From: Streptomyces sp. CBMA152
GTDB taxonomy: Bacteria > Actinomycetota > Actinomycetes > Streptomycetales > Streptomycetaceae
Length of the DNA: 64,000 nt
Direction: 5' to 3'
Assembly: GCF_014596475.1 (NCBI RefSeq)
Contig: NZ_MECJ01000014.1
Location: forward strand, 52,409-116,408
How positions within the stretch are numbered: position 1 is the stretch's first letter; every line of letters starts with the position of its first letter. This document shows, in pieces, positions 34,469 through 42,377 of the stretch. Position numbers and translations under genes: made by a program. The notes beneath the pieces are model-generated. The model worked only from the letters and a program-made list of their open reading frames with translations. It was not told the DNA's origin and did no database searches.

Positions 34469-34830
34469 TTGCCCTCCCCGTCCTTCGTGAGGAACAGCTC
34501 GGCCATCGGGCGGTCCCACCAGATGCTGTACATCTCGAAGTCGGCTTCGCTCTCGTTGACGATCGAGTGCCGCTGCTCGGGAGTGAAGTGCACGATGTCA
34601 CCGGCGGTGAACGGCGTTCGTCCGCCGTCGTGGTCGAGGACCGCCGTACCGGACATCGCGATGAAGATCTCGTACTCGTGATGAGCGTGAGGGGTCGAGG
34701 CGGTGCCCGGTCTGATGACGCACCAGGACCCCTCGAAGGGGGCGTTCAACGCGGGCCAGGGTACGAGGCGTTGGGCGTCCAGACCGTTCTCGTGGACAAG
34801 CCCGCTGCGGTCAAGATGACGGATCTCCAT
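34465..34830 (-). CDS. stand-alone cupin, putative N-N bond-forming half of hydrazine synthetase
   Basis: A 121-residue single-domain cupin. Motif 1 is PHAHHEYE with His48, His50 and Glu54; motif 2 is GDIVHFTPEQRHSIVN with His88, a complete 3-His/1-Glu metal site. AGGAA precedes the ATG. Zinc cupins fused to MetRS-like domains catalyse the N-N rearrangement in known hydrazine synthetases. Here the domain is an independent gene, 14 bases downstream of the N-hydroxylase gene and overlapping the MetRS-like gene. Confidence 0.87.
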   Translation of the reverse strand: MEIRHLDRSGLVHENGLDAQRLVPWPALNAPFEGSWCVIRPGTASTPHAHHEYEIFIAMSGTAVLDHDGGRTPFTAGDIVHFTPEQRHSIVNESEADFEMYSIWWDRPMAELFLTKDGEGK

Positions 34831-34844
34831 CAGAATTCCTTCGG

Positions 34845-36128
34845 TCACGCTGCACGGGACGACACGGAGCCGGCCTCGTATTGCTGGATGATGTCTGCCG
34901 TGATTTCCCCGGCCCGGCTCGCCAGCACGCTGAGGAGCGAGTCGGCGATGCCGTGCGTGGCCTCGTTGACTCCCTGCAGGTAGCAGCCGGCGCCGGTCTG
35001 ACCGGGGATCAGCATGCGGTAGTGGCGATCGACCTCGATGTCGGCCAGACCCAGAGAGGTCGCCAGATCCCGGATGTGGGCGGGCATGGAGCGAACGAAT
35101 CCGGTGCCGAGCAGCACCATGTCGCACCGCAGGGAGTCGCTGTTTCCGGTCTTGCGGTCGGTGAGGGTCAGCACGACGTCGTCACCGTCCATGTGCGTCG
35201 CCACCACATCGGTCATGCCCACCATCTGGATGCGCTCGGTCCCGGTGAGCCGGTCCTGGTACATCTGGTGGTAGAGGGTGTTCAGCAGATCCGGTGCGAG
35301 ACCGCCGTAGTTCGTGCGGTACATCTCCTCGAGCATCTGGTGGCGGGCCACGGGATGCGAGGAGTGGAACTCGTCGATGAACGACGGGTAGAACAGCTCG
35401 TTGGTGAACTTGCTGCCTTCGTAGCCCACCAGGCCGATCGACCGCATGAGCAGCGTCAGCTGGGCATGCGGGAAGTCCTGGTAGGACGCCCACAGCATTT
35501 CCCCGGCGCTCTGTGCGGCACCGACCACGGCGATGCGATGTGCCTCGGACCGGTCGAGCTTGCCGATGCGTTCCGAGAACTCCGTGCTGTGGATGACGCG
35601 CTCGGCGGGCAGCGACTGGAACACCTCGGGAACACGCGCGTCGCGGCCCCCGCCGATGACGAGGTTCCGACAGGCGATGGCCGATCCGTCGGAGAACGTG
35701 ACCCTCCACCCCGTCAGGTCCCCGGACTCCAGCCCGATCGGCTGGATGCCGACCGCCCTCTTGTTGAACTCGATCGGGACGGGGACGTTCTCCGCCACCC
35801 ACCGGAGATACGCGGAGATCTCCATCCGGTGCGGAGTGAACGAACCCGTGTTGATGAAGTCGTCGAGGCGGCCGACCGCGTGAAGGAAGTTCAGGAAGGA
35901 GAAACGACTGGTGGGGTTGCGGCGTGTGACCAGATCCTTCAGGAACGAGACCTGGCTGCGCGCCCACGGCATCAGCATGCCGCGCTGCCACGTCACGTCT
36001 TCCGCCTGCTCGACGATGAGCGAGTTTTCCACCAGCCACGGCGGTGCCACCTCGCTGAGCGCTACTGCCAGCGCGAGGTTTGCCGGCCCGGCTCCGATGG
36101 CCAGCAGTTCCACATGTCGTTCGGACAC
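34845..36128 (-). CDS. L-lysine/L-ornithine N-hydroxylase
   Basis: A 427-residue SidA/IucD/PvdA-type flavin N-monooxygenase. The FAD motif LLAIGAGPANLALAVAL is near the N-terminus; the substrate/FAD region QVSFLKDLVTRRNPTSRFSFLNFL follows. NADPH-binding VVGAAQSAGEML is near 195, and GTGFVR closes the FAD site near 350. GTG 36128 has GGAAG upstream. It is first in the operon. With the cupin and MetRS-like partners the likely product is N6-hydroxylysine (as for Spb38), not a siderophore hydroxamate; no siderophore synthetase is nearby. Confidence 0.9.
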   Translation of the reverse strand: MSERHVELLAIGAGPANLALAVALSEVAPPWLVENSLIVEQAEDVTWQRGMLMPWARSQVSFLKDLVTRRNPTSRFSFLNFLHAVGRLDDFINTGSFTPHRMEISAYLRWVAENVPVPIEFNKRAVGIQPIGLESGDLTGWRVTFSDGSAIACRNLVIGGGRDARVPEVFQSLPAERVIHSTEFSERIGKLDRSEAHRIAVVGAAQSAGEMLWASYQDFPHAQLTLLMRSIGLVGYEGSKFTNELFYPSFIDEFHSSHPVARHQMLEEMYRTNYGGLAPDLLNTLYHQMYQDRLTGTERIQMVGMTDVVATHMDGDDVVLTLTDRKTGNSDSLRCDMVLLGTGFVRSMPAHIRDLATSLGLADIEVDRHYRMLIPGQTGAGCYLQGVNEATHGIADSLLSVLASRAGEITADIIQQYEAGSVSSRAA

Positions 36129-36438
36129 TTGACTTCCCGATCTCTACGGCGCCACGAATAGATCAGCGGCGAGCACTTCTCTGCTGGAACCATCTCCGCA
36201 CGCACCGGAACGTCACAGATACGGGTGCATGATTTTCGGAGAATGCAATCAATTCTCAGGAAAGCGACTGGGAGCGCCTATCCGAGAGTGCGGAACGCAT
36301 GACGCTCCGATGAATGAACGCACTGCTGGCGGCTGAATAGGCGCAGCAGATACATGAGAGGAGGTCAGGGGCGGGTTATCCAGCAAAAGGGAGCACTGCT
36401 GACCCGCGATGACCCTCTGTACCCCGCGGAGCGGCGTG
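36129..36438. promoter_or_regulatory. promoter region of the hydrazine-type operon
   Basis: A 310-base gap ahead of the operon's first gene, noticeably less GC-rich than its surroundings. It contains the inverted repeat GAGAAT-N7-ATTCTC at 36239-36257, which could be a regulator site. No other gene is visible. The exact -10/-35 elements could not be assigned. Confidence 0.5.
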
Positions 36439-36597
36439 TCATCCCCAGCCGAGGTCGCTACCGGGTGCGGTGACAGCGGTTCCACTGCCCAGCGCGTTGA
36501 CGGTGGTGGCAGACACGTCGACCTGGATCCAGGCCGCAGCGCCGAGCGCGGCTACAACGATGAGCGCACGCTTGAGGTAGGTGGAAAAGGTGTTCAT
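36439..36597 (-). CDS. small membrane-anchored or secreted peptide, 52 residues
   Basis: The frame starts MNTFSTYLKR, followed by a hydrophobic segment ALIVVAALGAAAWI and a hydrophilic tail ending GSDLGWG. It looks like a signal peptide or single membrane anchor with a short exported tail. The possible ribosome binding site is weak (GAAG). It is encoded on the same strand as the operon and divergently from the LuxR-type regulator. Function unknown; it could be a leaderless signal peptide or simply a small membrane protein. Confidence 0.55.
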   Translation of the reverse strand: MNTFSTYLKRALIVVAALGAAAWIQVDVSATTVNALGSGTAVTAPGSDLGWG

Positions 36598-36748
36598 CTT
36601 CGGATTCCCCCGTCTGTCATCTCGCCGCTCAGGCTCGTGACCTGCGGCGATGCATCACTATCGCCAGACGGAGGCCAAGGGGTCCAGAGTGGGTGAGGGG
36701 CCGTATCGTTGTTGGCGGTAATACGACCCCCGGACGTAGGTTGCAGCT

Positions 36749-37801
36749 GTGACAAAAATGGGACATTCCCAGACTATGGAATCCGGCATTCCGGTAACCA
36801 TGCAGGTCTACGCCCACCTTGTTACCGAGGGGAACGCGACGTTTCAGGACATCCAAGCGGCTGTCGGCTGCCAGCCCTCCGATGTCGAGGAATCCATTCG
36901 CGCCCTGATTGACTGCGGCCTGCTCCAGGGACCCTCGGATGACGGCCAGTTCCACGCCGTCTCCCCCGAGGCCGCCCGCCGGATCACACTCAGCCCGCTC
37001 TACCGAGAATTCCATTCCCTCCAGCGCACCATTGCCGAAACCAGCGCGGCACTCGAAACCCTCACGCCTGTCTACGAGATGCACACCCGCACACAAGGGG
37101 CGCCCGGCCTGGAGGAAGTGCGATCACTCTCGGCCGTTCGCAACCTCATCACCGGACTGGCAGCCGACGCCCACGAGGAAGTGCTGACATCACAGCCCGG
37201 AGGCCCCCGCCCGGAGGAGCTGATCCGCGAATCACTGGCGAAGGCGGACAGCCTCCTGCGGCGGCAAGTGCGCATGCGTACGCTGTATCAGCATTCCGCC
37301 CGGTTCTGTCCGGGAACCATTGCCTATGTGGAACACGTGGCCGGCCAGGGAGCCGCGGTCCGGACAACGGTGGCAGGGTTTCCCCGTATCCTCATCTTCG
37401 ACCGCAGGGTTGCCGTGCTCTCACTGCATGGAAGCGGCGGACACGGGGCACTGATCGCCCGGGACCCGAGTATCGTCGAAACCGTCGTGCAGGCATTCGA
37501 ACACGCTTGGGCCGTCGCAACGGATTTTCCACTCCGATACGATCGCGCCACCACACAGAGCACCGCAAACGAAATCCGCTCGTCCATCGTGCGGCAGCTC
37601 GTCGAGGGCGTAAGCGACAAACGGATCGCTGACGGTCTGGGCTTGTCCCTCCGATCAGTTCAACGGCACATCGCGGAGATGATGAAGGAAATCGGCGCAC
37701 TGAACCGCCTGCATGCCGGATATTTGCTTCACAAGAAGCTCCACGAAGGTTCGATTGTCATCGACAGCCCAATGGACACCCCTAGGGTTAATCCAGAGTA
37801 G
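36749..37801 (+). CDS. LuxR-type HTH regulator with N-terminal winged helix
   Basis: About 350 residues. The N-terminal TrmB-like winged helix (VYAHLVTEGNATFQDIQAAVGCQPSDVEESIRALIDCGLLQ) is followed by a central effector domain (QHSARFCPGTIAYVEHVAGQGAAVRTT) and a C-terminal LuxR HTH (LVEGVSDKRIADGLGLSLRSVQRHIAEMM). This type commonly controls secondary metabolism in Streptomyces. It is divergent from the hydrazine-type operon and the 52-residue peptide gene, so it is the likely pathway regulator. GTG 36749 or ATG 36758 may be the start. Confidence 0.83.
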   Translation: MTKMGHSQTMESGIPVTMQVYAHLVTEGNATFQDIQAAVGCQPSDVEESIRALIDCGLLQGPSDDGQFHAVSPEAARRITLSPLYREFHSLQRTIAETSAALETLTPVYEMHTRTQGAPGLEEVRSLSAVRNLITGLAADAHEEVLTSQPGGPRPEELIRESLAKADSLLRRQVRMRTLYQHSARFCPGTIAYVEHVAGQGAAVRTTVAGFPRILIFDRRVAVLSLHGSGGHGALIARDPSIVETVVQAFEHAWAVATDFPLRYDRATTQSTANEIRSSIVRQLVEGVSDKRIADGLGLSLRSVQRHIAEMMKEIGALNRLHAGYLLHKKLHEGSIVIDSPMDTPRVNPE

Positions 37802-37927
37802 ATCCGACGTCGTTCAAGAGGCCGTTCTTATAAAGAAGCCGCGCCGCGCCGGAGCACGGAAACCGACCCCCGCTCCCACCTCGCAACCAACTCGCTGATG
37901 TCACGGCAAAGTTGAGCCGCTTCCTGA

Positions 37928-38876
37928 TCACCACCGCCCCACGTTCACACACAACGCACGCGCGACGCTCCCGCCCACCGGCCACCCCAAGGGCAGCTGG
38001 TGTGGATGCTGCGTATGCCGGTCGCCCTGGACGACAGCCAGGTGACTGGAGGTCAGGTTCGCTTGTGGGTGGGGAGGTTCGGTGATGTCTCGGAAGAACC
38101 GCTGGAGCGCCTCATGCAGGACGTGGGACTGCTCCAGGTGGAGGTCGTGTCCCGCCTTCGGGACGCTCATGGCCACCGTCTCGGGTCGCTGCTGAAGCAT
38201 TCTGGCGGATTCCTCCGCAGCGATGATGCCCCGCTGGCCCAGAACGGCCAGGGTTGGGCAGGTGATGCTCGCCCACTCCTTCCAGTAGGAGCGTCGGGCG
38301 TTCTCACCCAAGGAGTCGACCATCACGTCGCGGTCGAACCGCGGCCACCAGCCGCCGTCACGCTCTTCCAGTCCGGCCGCCCAACCCGCTCCGACCGCGC
38401 CGCCGCCGAAGAACTCGACGGCGGCACGGCATGAAGGGAACGGGGTCGGCCAACTGTCGAGCCATCCGCCGATCTCCGCCTGGACGTTCGGATTCGGGCC
38501 GCCAGGGCCCGCCTCGATGAGGACGAGCCCGCTCAGCAAGCCGGGGTGGGTGGCAGCGGCGAGCATCGCGGTGTGGCCGCCCAACGACTGGCCCACCAAC
38601 ACGGGCCGATGCAGACCGAGCTGATCCAGGACCGCGATGACGTCGGCGACATAAGCGGCACGGCTCGTATCGCGCGGATGGCGCGCTGGCACCGTGGCCA
38701 CGCTGGTCAACGGCGACAACGCGATAGAGAGGGCTCAGGCCCTCGGCGAGAGAGTCCCACTCGCCCATATGCCCGGCCAGACCGTGCAGCAGAACGACGG
38801 GCGGCCCGTCTCCGCCCCAGTCACGGCAGACAAGGCGGACGCCATCGCGCACCACCGTTCGCTCGGACCAGGTCAT
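37928..38876 (-). pseudogene. alpha/beta hydrolase broken by a frameshift
   Basis: The first part reads MTWSERTVVRDGVRLVC, then VVLLHGLAGHMGEWDSL and VDQRGHGAS. It then leaves frame near 38680-38700. The second part continues in another frame with RDTSRAAYVADVIAVLDQLGL, the nucleophile elbow VLVGQSLGGHTAM, and the catalytic histidine region VPKAGHDLHLE. Together they make one complete hydrolase. The C-terminus also runs past the normal end. A sequencing error is possible; otherwise the gene is inactive. Confidence 0.75.
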
Positions 38877-38913
38877 GTGGCTCTGCCCTTCTGCGGATCG
38901 GTGACGCGGTGGT

Positions 38914-39534
38914 TCAGCGGTAGGCGGCGAGGAAGGCGCGGACGCCCGCCGTCGTGTAGCGGTCGAGGTCGGCCTCGGTGGGCTGGGCGCCGCCGGTGAA
39001 CATCGCCTTGTTCACCGGGGCCCACAGCAGCAGGCCGGAGAAGTGGTTCGCGGCCAGGAGCGGGTCGTCGATCCGGAGCAGTTTGTGGTCGGCCAGGCGC
39101 TGGAAGGCGCTCGCCAGGGTGGCCATTCCGCGCTCGAAGCCCTGCTCGTACCAGGTGGTGCCCAGGCCGGGGAAGGTGCCGGCGCTGGCGATGATCAGGC
39201 GCCGCAGCTGGAGCACCTGGGGTTGGGTGAGGGTGGTCAGCAGTCCGCGGGCGAGCCGGGTGAGGCTTTCTTCGAGGGTGTCGGCGTCGGCCGGGATGTC
39301 GGCCACGAGGTCGATCATGCCGTCGAGCCGGTCGGTGGTGGCCAGGACGATCTCGGTGAACAGTTTCTCCTTGTCACTGAAGTGCTTGTAGACGGTCTGC
39401 TTGGACACCCCGGCCAGTTTCGCGATGTCGTCCATGCTGGTGCCGGAGTAGCCCTTCTCCATGAACACCGTGGTCGCGGCCTCCGTGATCACCTGGTGTT
39501 TGCGCGCCGACCGGCTCTGCCCGTTCACTTCCAT
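38914..39534 (-). CDS. TetR/AcrR-family regulator
   Basis: A 206-residue regulator with an intact HTH at about 10-57 (VITEAATTVFMEKGYSGTSMDDIAKLAGVSKQTVYKHFSDKE) and an AcrR-type C-terminal domain (RGLLTTLTQPQVLQLRRLIIA). ATG 39534 is chosen because it begins directly before the domain. Two near-identical palindromes lie 23 to 64 bases upstream, suggesting autoregulation and control of the divergent remnant gene at 39633. Confidence 0.87.
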   Translation of the reverse strand: MEVNGQSRSARKHQVITEAATTVFMEKGYSGTSMDDIAKLAGVSKQTVYKHFSDKEKLFTEIVLATTDRLDGMIDLVADIPADADTLEESLTRLARGLLTTLTQPQVLQLRRLIIASAGTFPGLGTTWYEQGFERGMATLASAFQRLADHKLLRIDDPLLAANHFSGLLLWAPVNKAMFTGGAQPTEADLDRYTTAGVRAFLAAYR

Positions 39535-39556
39535 GCCATCCCCTCTCACCATCAGT

Positions 39557-39598
39557 ACTGGACAGTCTAGTTCCTCTTTGAGTACTGTACCGTCCAGT
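39557..39598. promoter_or_regulatory. double TetR operator
   Basis: Two 15-base palindromes of the form ACTGnACnGTnnAGT, at 39557-39571 and 39584-39598, are spaced 27 bases centre to centre. The second is a perfect palindrome around its central base; the first has one mismatched pair. The flanking GTACTG and AGTTC are also repeated. They lie between the TetR gene and the divergent gene, the usual place for its operators. Confidence 0.75.
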
Positions 39599-39632
39599 TC
39601 CCGCGAGGGTCGGGCGCCAGGGGAGGAACACC

Positions 39633-39957
39633 ATGAGGAAGATCGTCGCGGGCCTGTTCGTGTCACTGGACGGCGTGGCCGAGGCTCCGGGGCAGTGGAG
39701 CACTACGTCGTCTCCTCCACCCTCACCGACGTCGGTGAGGGGAACAACAGCCACCTGATCACCGGCGGCAGCATCACCCTGTGCAGTGGCTCCTGGGCAA
39801 CAAACTGGTGGACGACCTCTATCTGCAGATCGCGCCCGTCATCGCCGGCACCGGCCGCACCCTCGCAGGCGGCGAGCACATCCCCCTGACGCCGGCCTCC
39901 ACCCGCGCCTTCGCCAACGGCGTCATCGAGGCCCACTACACCCTCCCGCCGAACTGA
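39633..39957 (+). pseudogene. dihydrofolate-reductase/RibD-like remnant
   Basis: MRKIVAGLFVSLDGVAEAPGQW is the usual start of a RibD C-terminal/DHFR-like protein. Fragments follow in different frames: ITGGSITL, then LLGNKLVDDLYLQIAPVIAGTGRTLAG and a normal C-terminus ending at 39957. Internal sequence is missing and the frame changes at least once, so only about half of the usual 190 residues remain. It is probably the former target gene of the divergent TetR regulator. Confidence 0.75.
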
Positions 39958-39987
39958 CCCCACACCGACAGGAACGGAAGAGAGCAC

Positions 39988-40275
39988 ATGTCGTTTCAGG
40001 CGTACCTGGACAACATCGAGGACAAGACCGGACTGACGCCCCGCGAGTTCATCGCGCTCGCGCACGAGCGCGGGTTCGACGAGCCGGGGACCAAGGCGGG
40101 GGCCATCCTGACGTGGCTGAAGGACGACCACGACCTGGGACGCGGCCACGGGATGGCGCTCGTCCACGTCATCAAGAACGGGCCGAAGATCGACGCCAAA
40201 CACGTCGGCACGACCGGCTCCCACCGCGACGAGTCCGACACCCTCTGGCTGGACGGGAAGAACAACCGCCCCTGA
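39988..40275 (+). CDS. DUF4287-domain protein
   Basis: A 95-residue protein starting MSFQAYLDNIEDKTGLTPREF, the hallmark of DUF4287, followed by ILTWLKDDHDLGRGHGMALVHVI. A good ribosome binding site (GGAACGGAAGAG) precedes the ATG. The family often accompanies DUF5655 or DHFR-like genes and has no known reaction. A terminator follows at 40350. Confidence 0.85.
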   Translation: MSFQAYLDNIEDKTGLTPREFIALAHERGFDEPGTKAGAILTWLKDDHDLGRGHGMALVHVIKNGPKIDAKHVGTTGSHRDESDTLWLDGKNNRP

Positions 40276-40349
40276 CCCGCTCTGGTCCTCAACCAGCTGC
40301 CCATGGAACCGACTTCCACTCCGCGGTTCAGCAGGTGACCCGCGTCGAT

Positions 40350-40387
40350 GTGAAGGCCCCGCTCCGCCCGCCGACCGGGGCCTTCAC
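40350..40387. terminator. terminator hairpin
   Basis: A 12-base-pair perfect stem (GTGAAGGCCCCG with its complement) and a 14-base loop lie 75 bases beyond the DUF4287 stop. Confidence 0.65.
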
Positions 40388-40484
40388 GTTCACCTGTCGC
40401 CAGTGGATCCAGGCGGATTGCAGGTATCGACCCCCGCACAGCAGCGCCTGTCGGAGGAAGGCATCCCTCTGACAAGCTGCGATC

Positions 40485-41144
40485 ATGAACGTCCACACCG
40501 TATTGCTTTATGCCTGCGCAGCCGCTGTCATCGTCACCGGCACCCGACTCCTGGCGACGCTCGCCACTCAGGGCGGTCAGGAGGTTGCTCCTCCGTTGGC
40601 TGTGTTGCGGATGTGGCGGCGGCCGGTTCCCATAGCCTCTGCGGTGCTGGTGTCCGTCATGGTGGTGCTCGGTGTGGCGCAGACGGTGTTCCCCGGCATG
40701 ATCGACGCTCTGGAGCGGCACCCCGGAGGCGCCTGGTGGCGGGCCGGGACGGCGTTGGCCGTGCAGTCCTCCGGGTGGTTCCAGATTCTGTTCAACGTCA
40801 CCGCGTTGGCCGTTGTCGCTCCCGTCGCCGAACGGCGGCTCGGGGCGGGGCGGATGGTGCTGGTGTTCGCGGTGAGCGGTGTGGCCGCGCAGGCCGTGAG
40901 CCTGGCCAGCTGGAGCCCTCACGGCGGCGGTGACTCCGTGGCCATCTGCGGCCTGGTGGGCGCACTCGCCACCTCGTACGCCCTGCGCGGCAGCCTCCCC
41001 GCCCTGCGCCGGCTCGTCCTCCTCATCCCCGCCGCCGGACTCCTCCTCTGCCTGGTCACCAACAACCACGGCGCGGGTCTCGTCGCCGGGTGCGTGCTGG
41101 GTGTGGGTATGGCGGTCCCTGTCCGTCAGCCCCTTGCCGCCTGA
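40485..41144 (+). CDS. rhomboid-family intramembrane serine protease
   Basis: A 219-residue protein with about six hydrophobic helices. The GWFQILFNVTALAVVAPVAERRLG segment matches the rhomboid N...E(R/x)xxG element. The serine motif reads GGDSVAICGLVGALA, with Ser in GDSVA in place of the standard GxSG; the histidine partner is in NNHGAGLVAG near the C-terminus. It should cleave within membranes, but the altered serine motif makes activity uncertain. It lies 22 bases upstream of a P450 gene, suggesting co-transcription. Confidence 0.75.
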   Translation: MNVHTVLLYACAAAVIVTGTRLLATLATQGGQEVAPPLAVLRMWRRPVPIASAVLVSVMVVLGVAQTVFPGMIDALERHPGGAWWRAGTALAVQSSGWFQILFNVTALAVVAPVAERRLGAGRMVLVFAVSGVAAQAVSLASWSPHGGGDSVAICGLVGALATSYALRGSLPALRRLVLLIPAAGLLLCLVTNNHGAGLVAGCVLGVGMAVPVRQPLAA

Positions 41145-41165
41145 ACCCACCCTGAGAGACTTCCC

Positions 41166-42377
41166 ATGACCTCTGCGGCCTCTGCCGACTCCCTGCCCCG
41201 CCCGTTCGACCACCCCTCGCACTCCACCGATCCGTACGCCACGTACCGACGACTCCGCGCCCAAGCCCCCATCCACCGCATCGCACTCCCCGACGGCTCC
41301 CCCGTCTGGCTCGTCCTACGTGAGGCGGACGTCCGCGCCGGGCTCAGTGACCCTCGGCTGTCCGTCAACAAGGCGCATGCTCGCGGGGGTTACACCGGAT
41401 TCCAGCTGCCGCCCGCGCTGGACGCCAACCTCTTGAACATCGATCCGGACGACCACCTGCGGCTGCGCCGTCTCGTCTCCAAGGCGTTCACCCCGCGGCA
41501 TGTCGAGACCCTGCGCGGCCAAGTGCGTGCCGCCGCCGAGCGCCTCGCCGACGGGCTGGAGAAGCGGATCGCTTCCGACCCGTATGCCGACCTCGTCAGC
41601 GCGTTCTCCAACCCCCTCCCCCTCGCCGTCATCGGGGATCTCTTCGACATCCCCGAGCAGGAGCGGCGCGACTTCTCGGGGTGGGTCACCACCATGCTCG
41701 CGCCGCCCGGCCGCGAGGAGCTCGCCGCGGCGATCGGCGGGATTCATGAGTACCTGCTCGGCCTCGTGGCCGCCCGCCGGGCCGACCCCGGCGCCGACCT
41801 GCTCTCCGGGCTCATCGCCGCCCGCGACGAGGACGACCGGCTCACCGAGGACGAACTCGTCTCCCTCGCCTTCCTCATCCTCATGGCCGGGAGCGAGAAC
41901 AGCCAACACCTCATCAGCGGCGGCATGTTGACGCTCTTTCAGCATCCTGAGCAGTTGGCGGCGCTGCGGGCCGACCCCGGACTCATATCCCAGGCCGTCG
42001 AGGAACTCCTGCGTTACGCCCACCCCAACCACATGGCCATCCGGCGCTTCCCCACCTCCGACATCGAGATCGCCGGAACCACCGTCCCCGCCGGCGACAC
42101 CGTGCTGCTGTGCCTCGCCTCCGCCCACCGCGACCCCGACCGCTACCCCGATCCCGACCGCTTCGACATCCACCGCGCCGACACCGCCCACCTCGCCCTC
42201 GGACAGGGCATGCACTACTGCCTCGGCGCACCCCTGGCCCGTATGGAAATACAGATCGCCCTCGACACCCTGTTGCGCCGCTTCCCGCGCCTCACCCTGG
42301 CCGCCTCGGCGGAACGGCCCGCCTGGCGCACCTCGTTCCGCTCCCACGCCCTCAAGGAACTGCCCGTCACGGTCTGA
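41166..42377 (+). CDS. cytochrome P450
   Basis: A 403-residue bacterial class I P450. The heme motif is LALGQGMHYCLGAPLAR near 345-361, ExxR is in EELLRY near 280, and the I-helix reads MAGSENSQHLI near 240 where AGxD/ETT is usual. This unusual I-helix keeps the acidic residue but replaces the threonine pair. No dedicated ferredoxin gene is adjacent. The 3' end overlaps the convergent flavoprotein gene by 11 bases. Substrate unknown; macrolide/fatty-acid CYP107-like members share this length. Confidence 0.88.
   Translation: MTSAASADSLPRPFDHPSHSTDPYATYRRLRAQAPIHRIALPDGSPVWLVLREADVRAGLSDPRLSVNKAHARGGYTGFQLPPALDANLLNIDPDDHLRLRRLVSKAFTPRHVETLRGQVRAAAERLADGLEKRIASDPYADLVSAFSNPLPLAVIGDLFDIPEQERRDFSGWVTTMLAPPGREELAAAIGGIHEYLLGLVAARRADPGADLLSGLIAARDEDDRLTEDELVSLAFLILMAGSENSQHLISGGMLTLFQHPEQLAALRADPGLISQAVEELLRYAHPNHMAIRRFPTSDIEIAGTTVPAGDTVLLCLASAHRDPDRYPDPDRFDIHRADTAHLALGQGMHYCLGAPLARMEIQIALDTLLRRFPRLTLAASAERPAWRTSFRSHALKELPVTV

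Noticed and set aside
34845..36128. Hydroxamate siderophore locus
   Set aside because: The N-hydroxylase would fit, but no NIS synthetase, NRPS, acyltransferase or iron transporter is present.
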